A DNA stretch of 64,000 nt from assembly GCF_036017065.1 (NCBI RefSeq), contig NZ_JAYXHR010000002.1, forward strand, positions 1,364,001-1,428,000, read 5' to 3'. Position 1 is the stretch's first letter, and each line of letters begins with the position of its first letter. Below the pieces are notes generated by a model that was not told where the DNA came from, did no database searches, and saw only the letters and a list, made by a program, of their open reading frames with translations. The translations under genes were made by a program, and so were the position numbers. This document shows positions 34,754-43,565 of this stretch, piece by piece. The DNA comes from Uliginosibacterium sp036017065. Lineage in GTDB: Bacteria > Pseudomonadota > Gammaproteobacteria > Burkholderiales > Rhodocyclaceae.

Positions 34754-36682
34754 ATGCGCCGCGCTTCACCGTTGCCCGCAGCCGCCACCGGCGAGCTGCA
34801 CGCCTGGGCCACCATCAAGTCCCTGCTGCCCTACCTGTGGGCCTGGCGCGGCCGGGTGTCGCTGGCGCTGGTGTGCCTGATTGCTGCCAAGGTGGCGAAC
34901 GTCAGCGTGCCCATCGTCTTCAAGCACGTCATCGACAGCCTCGGCGTCACGCGGGAGCAGGCGCTCATCATGGTGCCGGCGGCACTGCTGCTGATCTACG
35001 GCGTGCTGCGCTTCTCCACCTCGGCCTTCACAGAGTTGCGCGAGATCCTGTTCGCGCGGGTGACGCAGCAGGCGGTACGCAACATCTCGCTGGAGGTGTT
35101 CCGCCACCTGCACGCACTGTCGCTGCGCTTCCACCTGGAGCGGCAGACGGGTGGGCTGACGCGTGACATCGAGCGCGGCACGCGCAGCATCGGCACGCTG
35201 ATCAGCTACACGCTGTACAGCATCCTGCCGACGCTGGTGGAGATCGCGCTGGTCGTCGGCATCCTGCTGAAGAACTACGACGTGCGCTTCGCGCTGATCA
35301 CCGCGGTGACGCTCACGTTCTACATCGTGTTCACGGTGGTCGTGACCAACTGGCGCACGGCGCTGCGCCGGCAGGCCAACGAACTGGATTCGGCGGCCAA
35401 CTCGCGGGCCATCGACAGCCTGCTGAACTACGAGACGGTCAAGTACTTCAACAACGAAGGCTTCGAGGCGCGGCGCTACGACGAGCAGCTCCACCGCTAC
35501 ATCGACGCGCAGATCCGCAACCAGTATTCGCTGTCGGCACTCAACACCGGGCAGGCGCTGATCATCGCGCTGGGCGTCACCGCCATGATGTGGCTGGCAG
35601 CCGATGGCGTGGCACGCGGCAGCATGAGCATCGGCGACATCGTGCTGGTCAACGCCTTCATGATCCAGCTCTACATCCCGCTGAACTTCCTCGGCGTGCT
35701 GTATCGCGAGATCCGCCAGTCGCTGACCGACATCGAACGCATGTTCGGCCTGCTGCATACCGAGCGCGAAGTCGCGGATTCGCCCGATGCGGTGGCGTTG
35801 CCGGCGGGCGCCGCCACCCTGAGCTTCGACGCGGTGGACTTCGCCTACGATCCGCGCCGGCCCGTGCTGGAAGGGGTGAGCTTCAGCGTGCCGCCGGGCA
35901 GCACCGTGGCGGTGGTCGGCCAGTCCGGCGCCGGCAAGTCCACGCTGGCGCGCTTGATCTACCGCTTCTACGACGTGAGCGGCGGGGCGGTACGCATCAA
36001 CGGGCAGGACATCCGCGGGCTCACCCAGGACAGCCTGCGCAGGGCGGTCGGCATCGTGCCGCAGGACACCGTGCTGTTCAACGACAGCATCTACTACAAC
36101 ATCCTCTACGGCCGCCCGGAGGCGGGCCGCGAGGAAGTGGAGGCCGCGGCGCGTGCGGCGCAACTGGATGGCTTCATCGCGCGCCTGCCGGATGGTTACG
36201 ACACCAAGGTGGGTGAGCGCGGCCTCAAGCTCTCCGGTGGCGAGAAGCAACGCGTGGCGATTGCGCGCGCCTTGCTGAAGAATCCGCCGATCCTGATCTT
36301 CGACGAAGCGACGTCGGCACTGGATTCGCATACCGAGAAGGCCATCCAGGCCCAGCTGGAGGCCGCCGCGCGCGGTCGCACGGCGCTGGTGATTGCGCAC
36401 CGGCTGTCGACCGTGATGCACGCCGACGAAATCCTCGTGATGGAAGCCGGGCGCATCATCGAGCGCGGGACGCACGATGCACTGGTGATGGCGGGCGGCG
36501 CCTACGCACGCCTGTGGACCTTGCAGCAGCGCGAGGAGGCTGCCGAGGCAGCAAGCGGAACGGGTCCAGAAGCAGGCGCCGAAAGAGGCGTGGAAACAAG
36601 CGCAGGAACAGACGCAGGAACAGACGCAGGAACAGACGCAGGAACAGACGCAGGAACAAGCGAAGAAAAAGTGCGCACATAA
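34754..36682 (+). CDS. ABC transporter ATP-binding/permease, Atm1/HMT1 type
   Basis: 642 residues from ATG 34754. The membrane domain has six segments (about 35-330), with the Atm1-type stretch TGGLTRDIERGTRSIGTLIS and FLGVLYREIRQSLTDIERM. The nucleotide-binding domain has Walker A GQSGAGKSTL (about 400), signature LKLSGGEKQR (about 500) and Walker B LIFDEATSALD. Bacterial Atm1 proteins export glutathione-bound metals or Fe-S precursors. The last 40 residues carry a perfect GTDA repeat coded by a 12-bp DNA repeat. An upstream extension to 34598 overlaps the cupin gene and is rejected. Confidence 0.92.
   Translation: MRRASPLPAAATGELHAWATIKSLLPYLWAWRGRVSLALVCLIAAKVANVSVPIVFKHVIDSLGVTREQALIMVPAALLLIYGVLRFSTSAFTELREILFARVTQQAVRNISLEVFRHLHALSLRFHLERQTGGLTRDIERGTRSIGTLISYTLYSILPTLVEIALVVGILLKNYDVRFALITAVTLTFYIVFTVVVTNWRTALRRQANELDSAANSRAIDSLLNYETVKYFNNEGFEARRYDEQLHRYIDAQIRNQYSLSALNTGQALIIALGVTAMMWLAADGVARGSMSIGDIVLVNAFMIQLYIPLNFLGVLYREIRQSLTDIERMFGLLHTEREVADSPDAVALPAGAATLSFDAVDFAYDPRRPVLEGVSFSVPPGSTVAVVGQSGAGKSTLARLIYRFYDVSGGAVRINGQDIRGLTQDSLRRAVGIVPQDTVLFNDSIYYNILYGRPEAGREEVEAAARAAQLDGFIARLPDGYDTKVGERGLKLSGGEKQRVAIARALLKNPPILIFDEATSALDSHTEKAIQAQLEAAARGRTALVIAHRLSTVMHADEILVMEAGRIIERGTHDALVMAGGAYARLWTLQQREEAAEAASGTGPEAGAERGVETSAGTDAGTDAGTDAGTDAGTSEEKVRT
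36602..36661 (+). repeat. 12-bp tandem repeat within the ABC exporter gene
   Basis: Unit GCAGGAACAGAC. Four exact copies lie at 36602-36649 and a fifth, diverged copy at 36650-36661. The unit length keeps the frame and encodes AGTD repeats at the protein's C-terminus. Copy number is likely to vary between strains. Confidence 0.9.
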
Positions 36683-36685
36683 ACA

Positions 36686-36711
36686 AAAACGGCGCCTCGA
36701 GGCGCCGTTTT
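36686..36711. terminator. Bidirectional terminator between ABC exporter and TRAP genes
   Basis: 11-bp stem AAAACGGCGCC/GGCGCCGTTTT around the loop TCGA, with A and T runs on the two sides, four bases after the exporter stop. Confidence 0.9.
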
Positions 36712-36734
36712 CACGGGACTGCCATGCGCCAGCG

Positions 36735-37721
36735 TCAGGGCGCGGCTTTGGACGGCGACTGCGTGACGATGCGGAACATGAGCGCCGTGGATGCCTCGTT
36801 GGCCACCACCGGTGCGTAGGTGGTCTTCATACGCGACACGAAGTTCAGCGGGTTCTTCAGCTCGTAGAACTTAACGCCCTGCTTCTCCAGCGCGGTCTTG
36901 GCCGCCGCTTCCTTCTCGGCGCGCAGGCGGCGCATGTGGGTGGCCGACTCTTTCGCAGCGGCCTGGAAGGCCTCGCGGTCTGCTGCGTCCAGCGCCTTCC
37001 AGCGTTGCGTCGAGACCACGATGGCCTCGGGCAGCACGTTGTGGTGGCTGAAGATGTAGTTGGGCGCTTCCTTGTAATGGTTCGAGATCAGGTACGACAC
37101 GATGTCGTTCTCGGCCATGTCCAGTTCGTTGGCGTCCAGCGCGGCCTGCACCTTGTCGTAGGCCAGCGTGCTGGGTTGCGCGCCCAGGCCCTTGACCATG
37201 TTGATCATGGACTCGCGGTTGGCGACACGGATGCGCTTGCCTTCGAACTCCGAGGCGTACTGCGGGGCCTTGCCGCGGGCGTAGAAGGAGCGCGAGCCGC
37301 CGTTGTACCAGGCCAGCACGGTGAAGCCCTTGGCTTCCAGCGACTTGCGCAGGCTGTCGCCGATCTCGCCGTCCAGCACCTGCATCATGTGGTTCTGGTC
37401 GCGGAACAGGAAGGGCAGGGACATCACTTCCATTTCCGGCACCGCTTCGGCCAGGCCGGCGTTGCTGATGATGGCGAGGTCCAGCTCACCCTTCTTGAAC
37501 TTCGGCAGGACTTCCTTCTGGTTGCCGAGGTCCTGGCGCCACAGCACCTGGCCGCTGTACTTGTTGTTGGTCTTCTGCTGCAGGACCTGGAAGAAGTGGA
37601 TCAGGCCCTGGTGGTTGGGGTACTCGTTGTTTTCCAGCACCCAGCCCTTGAGCGGGGTCGCGGCATGGGCGGCGTGGATGCCGAGGCAGAGCAGCAGGGC
37701 GGCGGTAAGCAGGCGTCGCAT
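36735..37721 (-). CDS. TRAP transporter substrate-binding protein, DctP family (orphan)
   Basis: 328 residues. A signal peptide covers about 1-21 (ending HAAHA). The DctP-type pattern includes GQVLWRQDLGNQKEVLPKFKKGELDLAI and the substrate-carboxylate arginine segment GKRIRVANRESMI. It should bind an organic acid in the periplasm. The dctQ and dctM membrane genes are absent on both sides, so it either serves a transporter encoded elsewhere or has another role. ATG 37721 was chosen because GGAGAT lies nine bases upstream; ATG 37736 and 37757 are alternatives. Confidence 0.9.
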   Translation of the reverse strand: MRRLLTAALLLCLGIHAAHAATPLKGWVLENNEYPNHQGLIHFFQVLQQKTNNKYSGQVLWRQDLGNQKEVLPKFKKGELDLAIISNAGLAEAVPEMEVMSLPFLFRDQNHMMQVLDGEIGDSLRKSLEAKGFTVLAWYNGGSRSFYARGKAPQYASEFEGKRIRVANRESMINMVKGLGAQPSTLAYDKVQAALDANELDMAENDIVSYLISNHYKEAPNYIFSHHNVLPEAIVVSTQRWKALDAADREAFQAAAKESATHMRRLRAEKEAAAKTALEKQGVKFYELKNPLNFVSRMKTTYAPVVANEASTALMFRIVTQSPSKAAP

Positions 37722-37895
37722 GTGTGGGATCTCCATTGTCTGGAGGGCGCCTGGCACTGCCCGGCGACCCTTTGCCGGGGATTTACCCCGAGACTACCGG
37801 GATTATGTTGCCACACAGGCGTCGATCTACTGCCCGGGTTATTGTCAAAAACGTGAAAATTGATACGAACGTCGGGGGTTGCCTGACAAGCGGCG

Positions 37896-40613
37896 CTAGA
37901 CCTTGCAACTTGCCGCCAGCCGCTTCAGTTCCGGGATGCAGGAGCCGCAGTTCGTGCCGCATTTCAGGCGCCCCTGAACCTGCTCCAGCGATTCCCCGCC
38001 CTTGAAGCCGGCGAGGATGTCGGTCTCCGACACGTCGAAACAGTTGCAGACCACCTTGCCACGAGCCTGGGCACCGCCCGGCGGTTCGGACAGGGGCGCG
38101 AGCAGCCATTTGCGCGCTTCGGTCGCACTGTCTTCGCTGATCACCATGTTCTGCAGCCAGCCGGCGGCCCGGGTTTCCCCGGTGAGGCGTACGGCGGCCA
38201 GCTTGTCGCCGTCCAGCCTTGCGCGCTTGCCGATGTCCCGCCGCTGGTCGCGGTAGCTCAGCACCTGGGTGTCGTCGTCCAGGGCCAGGGCGGCGTCCAC
38301 CTGTTCCAGCAATTCGGTGGAAAGCTGGTCCGCCTCGGCGCGAAGCACCACCACCGGCCTGTCGCGGCCGGCCAGCGTGAGGCTGCCCTGCGGCAAGGCC
38401 GCCAGGGCGGGGCGCAGTGCCTCCAGTGTGGCCAGCGCGTTGTCGCCGGGCACGCCCAGCGCCACCATGTGCTGGGTGGCCTTGTACTTTTCCACCTGCA
38501 CGGCCGCGTGCTTGAGTTCCGGCTGCTTGGAATAGGGGTCGAAGTCCGGCACCGTCAGGGTGTTGATGCCGAAGCCGCTCATGGCGTTGGCGCCCCAGTG
38601 CATCGGCAGGAAGGCCTGCCCCGGGCGGACGGTGTCGGTGGCCATCACCTTGATGACGATGTCGCCGCGCCGGCTTTTCACGCGGGCGAGTTCGCCATCC
38701 TTCATGCCGCGGCGCTCGATGTCCGCCGGATTCAGGTGCAGCAGCGGCTCGCCTTCGTGTGCGTACAGGCGTGCGGTGAGACCGGTGCGGCTCATGCCGT
38801 GCCACTGGTCGCGCAGGCGGCCGGTGGTGAGGCGAAGCGGGAAGCGGGCGTTCACTTCTTCCGCGGTCGGCCGGTGCTCGGTGGCGACGAACTGGGCCTT
38901 GCCGGATTTCGTGGGAAACACGCCGTCGTCGTAGAGGCGGACTTTGCCCTGCGCGGCGCCCTCGGGGAAGGGCCACTGCTGCGGGCCCTGTTCTTCCAGC
39001 ATCCGGTAGGACAGGCCGGTGATGTCGAGGTCGCGGCCGCGGGTGCTTTCGCGGTGCTCGTTCCACACCTGTTCTTCATGGGTGTAGGGGAACAGCTTTT
39101 CCGCCAGCGTGCCGTTGCAGAGGTCGCCCAGTCGTTGGCCGAGGCGGCGTGCGAAGTCGACGCCGATCTGCCAGTCGTGGCGCGCTTCGCCCGGAGCCGG
39201 TACGGCGGAACGCACCCGGGTGACGCGTCGTTCGGAGTTGGTGACGGTGCCGGTCTTCTCGCCCCAGGTGGTCGCGGGCAGCAGCACGTCGGCATAGCGT
39301 GCCGTCTCGGTGTGGCCGAAAGCCTCCTGCACGACGACCAGCTCGGCCTTCTGCAGGGCGGCGTGGATCATGGTCTGGTCCGGCATCGACTGCGCCGGGT
39401 TGGTACAGGCGATCCATACCGCTTTCACCTTGCCGTCGTTGATGGCGCGGAACAGCTCTACCGCCGAATAGCCGGGCTTGTCCGGCACGCTGGGCACGCC
39501 CCACAGCGCGGCGACTTCGGCGCGGTGCTCAGGGTTGGCCATGTCGCGGTGGGCGGAAATCAGATTGGCCAGGCCACCGACTTCGCGGCCACCCATGGCG
39601 TTGGGTTGGCCTGTCAGCGAGAAGGGGCCGGCGCCCGGGCGGCCGATCTGCTGCGTGGCGAGGTGCAGGTTGATCAGCGCCGCGTTGTTGTGCGTGCCAT
39701 GGGTGCTCTGGTTGAGGCCCTGGCAATACATGGACAGCGTAGCCGGGCTGGTGGCGAACCACTCCGCGGCAGTCTCGATGTCCTGCTTGCGCAGACCGCA
39801 GATGCCGGCCGCCATGTCGGGCGTATAGGCACGCACCAGCTTGCGCAGGGCGTCGAAGCCCTCGGTGTGCGCGGCGATGTAATCGTCCTTCACCCAGCCT
39901 TCCCACAGCATGACGTGCAGCATCGCGTTGTACAGCGCGATGTCGGTGCCCGGCAGCAGCGGCAGGTGCAGGTCGGCCTGTTCCGCGGTGTCGGTGCGGC
40001 GCGGGTCCACCACGATCATCTTCATCGCCGGGTTGGCGGCACGCGCATCCTCGATGCGGCGGTAGACGATGGGGTGGGCGAAGGCGGTGTTGCTGCCAGA
40101 GATGAACAGGCAGTGCGTGGCCGGGATGTCGTCGTAGCAGGCCGGCGGCGCATCCGCGCCCAGCGTCTGCTTGTAGCCGGCCACTGCGCTGCTCATGCAC
40201 AGGCGGGAATTGGTGTCGAGGTTGTTCGTCCCCAGCAGGCCCTTGGCCAGCTTGTTGTAGACGTAGTAGTCCTCGGTGAGGAACTGGCCCGACAGGTAGA
40301 ACGCGACCGAGTCTGGCCCGTGTTCGCGGATGATCGCCGCGAAGCGGTCGGCGACGTGGTCCAGCGCATCATCCCAGCCAACGCGCTCCCGTTTCGCCGC
40401 GCGATCCGTGCGCAGCTCCGGATACAGGGCGCGCACGGCATGGGTGGCCGGCGTTGCGGTCAGGTGCAGGGTCGAGCCCTTGGTGCACAGGCGGCCGAAA
40501 TTCGCAGGGTGATCGGGGTCGCCGCGCACACCGGTGATGTGCCCGTCTCGGTGTTCGATGATGACGCCGCAACCGACGCCGCAGTAACAACAGGTGGAAC
40601 GCGTTTCAGCCAT
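37896..40613 (-). CDS. nasA: Assimilatory nitrate reductase catalytic subunit
   Basis: 905 residues. The N-terminal 4Fe-4S ligands are C8-x2-C11-x3-C15-x27-C43. The molybdenum ligand is Cys139 in NSRLCMSS. Molybdopterin-binding segments include HGTHNNAALINLHLATQQIG and GVFPTKSGKAQF. The C-terminal BFD-like domain (about 845-900) has ligands for a second cluster in VCNCFDVSE and LKCGTNCGSCIP. This domain order is that of NasA/NarB, cytoplasmic enzymes reducing nitrate to nitrite for assimilation. No nitrite reductase or nitrate transporter gene is next to it. A sigma-54 promoter precedes it. Confidence 0.96.
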   Translation of the reverse strand: MAETRSTCCYCGVGCGVIIEHRDGHITGVRGDPDHPANFGRLCTKGSTLHLTATPATHAVRALYPELRTDRAAKRERVGWDDALDHVADRFAAIIREHGPDSVAFYLSGQFLTEDYYVYNKLAKGLLGTNNLDTNSRLCMSSAVAGYKQTLGADAPPACYDDIPATHCLFISGSNTAFAHPIVYRRIEDARAANPAMKMIVVDPRRTDTAEQADLHLPLLPGTDIALYNAMLHVMLWEGWVKDDYIAAHTEGFDALRKLVRAYTPDMAAGICGLRKQDIETAAEWFATSPATLSMYCQGLNQSTHGTHNNAALINLHLATQQIGRPGAGPFSLTGQPNAMGGREVGGLANLISAHRDMANPEHRAEVAALWGVPSVPDKPGYSAVELFRAINDGKVKAVWIACTNPAQSMPDQTMIHAALQKAELVVVQEAFGHTETARYADVLLPATTWGEKTGTVTNSERRVTRVRSAVPAPGEARHDWQIGVDFARRLGQRLGDLCNGTLAEKLFPYTHEEQVWNEHRESTRGRDLDITGLSYRMLEEQGPQQWPFPEGAAQGKVRLYDDGVFPTKSGKAQFVATEHRPTAEEVNARFPLRLTTGRLRDQWHGMSRTGLTARLYAHEGEPLLHLNPADIERRGMKDGELARVKSRRGDIVIKVMATDTVRPGQAFLPMHWGANAMSGFGINTLTVPDFDPYSKQPELKHAAVQVEKYKATQHMVALGVPGDNALATLEALRPALAALPQGSLTLAGRDRPVVVLRAEADQLSTELLEQVDAALALDDDTQVLSYRDQRRDIGKRARLDGDKLAAVRLTGETRAAGWLQNMVISEDSATEARKWLLAPLSEPPGGAQARGKVVCNCFDVSETDILAGFKGGESLEQVQGRLKCGTNCGSCIPELKRLAASCKV

Positions 40614-40640
40614 TAAAGCCTCCGTTGGCGGGAGTGCAGT

Positions 40641-40657
40641 AGCAACGGCTATGCCAC
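40641..40657 (-). promoter_or_regulatory. Sigma-54 (-24/-12) promoter of nasA
   Basis: On the minus strand the sequence is TGGCAT-N5-TTGCT with the invariant GG and GC exactly ten bases apart. The consensus is TGGCAC-N5-TTGCA. The GC is 29 bases before the nasA ATG, so transcription would start about 18 bases upstream, leaving room for the GGAGG ribosome site seen just before the gene. Confidence 0.8.
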
Positions 40658-40729
40658 CACATGCTTTTCATTCAAATGAAGGGCTTGCAACGCTGGTCCG
40701 GCGGTATACGAATATTCATATGGGCGATA

Positions 40730-40746
40730 TGCACCACGCTGGAACA
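40730..40746. promoter_or_regulatory. NtrC-like enhancer site
   Basis: TGCACCACGCTGGAACA matches the NtrC dyad TGCACCA-N3-TGGTGCA at 12 of 14 positions. It lies about 100 bases upstream of the predicted nasA start site, a usual distance for NtrC. It supports nitrogen-limitation control of nasA. Confidence 0.6.
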
Positions 40747-41344
40747 AGCCGGCACCGCGATCGCCCATGCACGGCGGTCGAGCACGACGCGTGCCGTGGT
40801 CCAGGCAGGGGGTGCTGAAGAATGGTACTGCCTGAGTTGCCGGATTATGCGAATTGCATCACCGCCGTTGCGTTGCAACAGTCGTCCGGATCTCCACGAG
40901 GGTCACGCAAGTACTTGTCACCAAAAACAAAAAATCCGCAGAAAATGAGTAGGGGTTTTCCTGTACGTGCAGTGCACCATCAAAAAGTTTTAAGTGAAAA
41001 CCCTGCTTTTACCCTTTCCGGGGTGACGCAATCTGTCACAATGCGCGCCTCCACGGACGGCGTTCCGCGTCAGAGATGGCGCCAAGCCCACCCCGGGGGA
41101 GGTAGGAGACAAACAAGGCCGACCCAGCGTCAAAGGCCGTACATCAAAGAGCTGTACCCCGCATACGCGGGCGTTTCAGCCGATGGTCGCACTAGCAGCA
41201 TCCGCAGCACGTGCCGGGCCCGAGCGGCCCGGCACTTCGAATTTCCCCCTCCTCAGTACCCCATCCCCTGTTTCATCAATCTGTCGCGGCCGCCTCGCGC
41301 AGCATTGCTATGCTTCCACCATCCGTGGAGGCCAAGGATCGATC

Positions 41345-42223
41345 ATGCGTTTCGACGACGGGCAGGAAAGCAGCAACATCGAGGATCGCCGCAGCAGCGG
41401 TCGTGGCTTGCCGGTAGGAGGCCGCTCCATCGGCGTCGGCACCGTGGTGCTGGCACTGGTGGCCTGGTACTTCGGCATCGACCCCTCGGTGGTCATGCAG
41501 GGCGCCAGCATGCTGGACAACCAGCCGCCCGCCGTCCAGCAGGGGCAACAGGGCGTGCAGAACACCGGCAACGCCCAGGAAGACCAACTCGCGCGCTTCG
41601 TGTCGCTGGTCTTGCGCGACACCGAGCAGACCTGGCAGCAGATATTCGCCCAGGGCGGCAAGCAGTACGCGGACCCGAAGCTGGTGCTGTTCCGCGACGC
41701 CACGCAGACCGCCTGCGGTACCGGTCAGGCCGCGATGGGGCCGTTCTATTGTCCGGCCGACAGCAAGGTGTATCTGGATCTCGGCTTTTTTGAAGAGCTG
41801 CAGCGCCGTTTCCGCGCGCCGGGCGACTTCGCGCAGGCCTACGTGATCGCCCATGAGGTCGGCCACCATGTGCAGAACCTGCTGGGGATCTCCGAGCAGG
41901 TGCATCGCGCGCGCCAGCGCATGTCCGAAGCCGAGGGCAATGCCCTGTCGGTACGGCAGGAACTGCAGGCCGACTGTTTTGCGGGCGTGTGGGCGCACCA
42001 CGCCAACGCGGCGCGACAGGTGCTGGAAAGCGGCGACGTGGCCGAGGCGCTGGCGGCTGCAACAGCCATCGGCGATGACACGCTGCAGCGGCAATCGCAG
42101 GGGCGCATCGTGCCGGAGAGCTTTACGCACGGCAGCAGTGAGCAGCGCGTGCGCTGGTTCCGCCGCGGCCTCGATGGCGGCAACGTGGAGCAGTGCAATA
42201 CCTTCAAGGCCGCCAGCCTGTAA
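41345..42223 (+). CDS. Neutral zinc metallopeptidase, YpfJ/KPN_02809 family
   Basis: 292 residues. One membrane segment lies near residues 33-50 (TVVLALVAWYFG), followed by a Gln-rich linker and a peptidase domain with the zinc motif HEVGHHVQ (about residue 172) and the third-ligand region QELQADCFAGVW. The N-terminal MRFDDGQESSNIEDRR is the family signature. The function of this family is unknown; it is predicted to act at the periplasmic face. ATG 41345 has AAGGA upstream; an extension to 41183 has none. Confidence 0.92.
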   Translation: MRFDDGQESSNIEDRRSSGRGLPVGGRSIGVGTVVLALVAWYFGIDPSVVMQGASMLDNQPPAVQQGQQGVQNTGNAQEDQLARFVSLVLRDTEQTWQQIFAQGGKQYADPKLVLFRDATQTACGTGQAAMGPFYCPADSKVYLDLGFFEELQRRFRAPGDFAQAYVIAHEVGHHVQNLLGISEQVHRARQRMSEAEGNALSVRQELQADCFAGVWAHHANAARQVLESGDVAEALAAATAIGDDTLQRQSQGRIVPESFTHGSSEQRVRWFRRGLDGGNVEQCNTFKAASL

Positions 42224-42242
42224 CGGCTTGCCCGACGACCAG

Positions 42243-42278
42243 AAACGACAAAGGCACCCGCGGGTGCCTTTGTCGTTT
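42243..42278. terminator. Perfect 36-bp palindromic terminator
   Basis: An 18+18 palindrome, AAACGACAAAGGCACCCG and its exact complement. It forms a long stem with A/T ends, between the convergent peptidase (+) and tyrS (-) genes. Confidence 0.92.
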
Positions 42279-42292
42279 GGTGGGCAGCCGCT

Positions 42293-43501
42293 TCAGTTAC
42301 CGAGCGTGACGCGGGCGAACTTGCGCTTGCCTACCTGCAGCACGACGGTGGTACCGGCGTTGAAGATCCGTCCCTTGTCGCTGAGCTTTTCACCATCGGC
42401 ACGTACACCGCCCTGGTCGATCATGCGGATCGCCTCCGAGGTGCTGGCAGTCAGGCCGGCAGCCTTCAGCAGGGCGGGGGCCGCGATGCCGGCGCCGGCT
42501 GCCAGCGTGAGTTCCGGAATCTCGTCCGGAATGCCGCCGCGGGAACGGTTCTGGAAGTCCGCCAACGCCGCTTCGGCCGCCGCCTGGCTGTGGAAGCGGG
42601 CGACGATTTCCTGCGCCAGCGCCACCTTGAGGTCGCGCGGGTTGCGCCCCGCCGCGATTTCCGCCTTGAAGCCGGCGATCTCGGCGGCCGGGCGGAAGGA
42701 CAGCAGGTCGTAGTAGCGCCACATCAGCGTGTCCGAGATCGACATCAGCTTGCCGAACATGTCGTTGGCCGGGTCGGTGATGCCGACGTAGTTGCCCAGC
42801 GACTTGGACATCTTGTTAACACCGTCCAGACCTTCCAGCAACGGCATGGTCAGGATGGTCTGCGGCACCTGGCCGGCCTGTTGCTGCAGGTGGCGACCGA
42901 CCAGCAGGTTGAATTTCTGGTCGGTACCGCCCAGCTCGACGTCTGCCTTCAGGGCCACCGAGTCGTAGCCCTGGGCCAGGGGGTACAGGAATTCGTGGAT
43001 CGCGATCGGTTGGTTGCCGGCGAAACGCTTGGCAAAGTCATCCCGCTCCAGCATGCGCGCCACGGTGTACTGCGAGGCCAGGCGGATCATGCCCGCCGAG
43101 CCCAGTTCGTTCATCCAGGTGGAGTTGAAGACCACTTCGGTACGCGCCGGGTCGAGGATCTTGAACACCTGGTCCGCGTAGGTCTGCGCATTGGCCCGCA
43201 CCTGCTCGGCGGTGAGCGGCGGGCGGGTGGCGTTCTTGCCGGACGGGTCGCCGATCTGCGCGGTGAAATCCCCGATCAGGAACAGCACCTGGTGCCCCAA
43301 GTCCTGGAAGTGGCGCAGCTTGTTCATCACGACCGTGTGGCCGAGGTGAAGGTCGGGGGCGGTCGGGTCCATACCGAGCTTGACCCGCAGCGGCTGGCCC
43401 TTCTTCAGCTTGTCGACCAGCTCGGACTCGACCAGCAGCTCCTCGCACCCGCGTTTGATGAGGGTCAGGGCTTCGTTACAGTCGCTTACGACTTCAGACA
43501 T
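42293..43501 (-). CDS. tyrS: Tyrosyl-tRNA synthetase
   Basis: 402 residues. The class I HIGH-type motif is PDLHLGH (about residue 50) and the KMSKS motif is NKMSKSLGN (about 230). A C-terminal S4 RNA-binding domain begins near 335 (EAIRMIDQGGVRADG). The HLGH and KMSKS forms are those of the TyrZ-like type found in many Betaproteobacteria. The start at 43501 has AGGA seven bases upstream; the frame extends seven codons further without a ribosome site. It is divergent from the M23 peptidase gene. Confidence 0.97.
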   Translation of the reverse strand: MSEVVSDCNEALTLIKRGCEELLVESELVDKLKKGQPLRVKLGMDPTAPDLHLGHTVVMNKLRHFQDLGHQVLFLIGDFTAQIGDPSGKNATRPPLTAEQVRANAQTYADQVFKILDPARTEVVFNSTWMNELGSAGMIRLASQYTVARMLERDDFAKRFAGNQPIAIHEFLYPLAQGYDSVALKADVELGGTDQKFNLLVGRHLQQQAGQVPQTILTMPLLEGLDGVNKMSKSLGNYVGITDPANDMFGKLMSISDTLMWRYYDLLSFRPAAEIAGFKAEIAAGRNPRDLKVALAQEIVARFHSQAAAEAALADFQNRSRGGIPDEIPELTLAAGAGIAAPALLKAAGLTASTSEAIRMIDQGGVRADGEKLSDKGRIFNAGTTVVLQVGKRKFARVTLGN

Positions 43502-43565
43502 ACGGCGTCCTGTGTAACTCACGAATTTTGTTAAACTTTCGCGCCTGCCAGCCGATAGCTGACCG

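Larger units (their letters stand above)
40614..41344. other. 731-bp non-coding region between nasA and the zinc peptidase gene
   Basis: The nasA side holds the sigma-54 promoter and NtrC-like site. Beyond it the DNA becomes unusually AT-rich for this genome (about 40915-41015). Visible structures are: a centred palindrome GTGCAGTGCAC near 40967; GGGTTTTC (40953-40960) facing GAAAACCC (40996-41003); GTGAC-N7-GTCAC (41023-41039); CCGGGGTG (41018-41025) able to pair with CACCCCGG (41089-41096); and short hairpins GTACA...TGTAC and CCCGC-ATAC-GCGGG up to about 41180. The last part could form a folded leader or small RNA on the plus strand. I recognise no known RNA family and no convincing gene. 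Confidence 0.5.

Noticed and set aside
36685..36690. Possible end of an insertion sequence suggested by repeats near 36600-36710
   Set aside because: The repeat is in frame within the exporter gene and the palindrome is a normal terminator; there is no transposase or inverted terminal repeat.
41022..41040. GGTGA...TCACA as a CRP-type site
   Set aside because: The half-sites are nine bases apart instead of six, so the CRP/FNR geometry is not met.
40822..41793. A plus-strand frame of 323 codons beginning in the spacer after nasA
   Set aside because: The spacer part has no protein-like pattern, and the rest is a shifted frame over the zinc peptidase gene.
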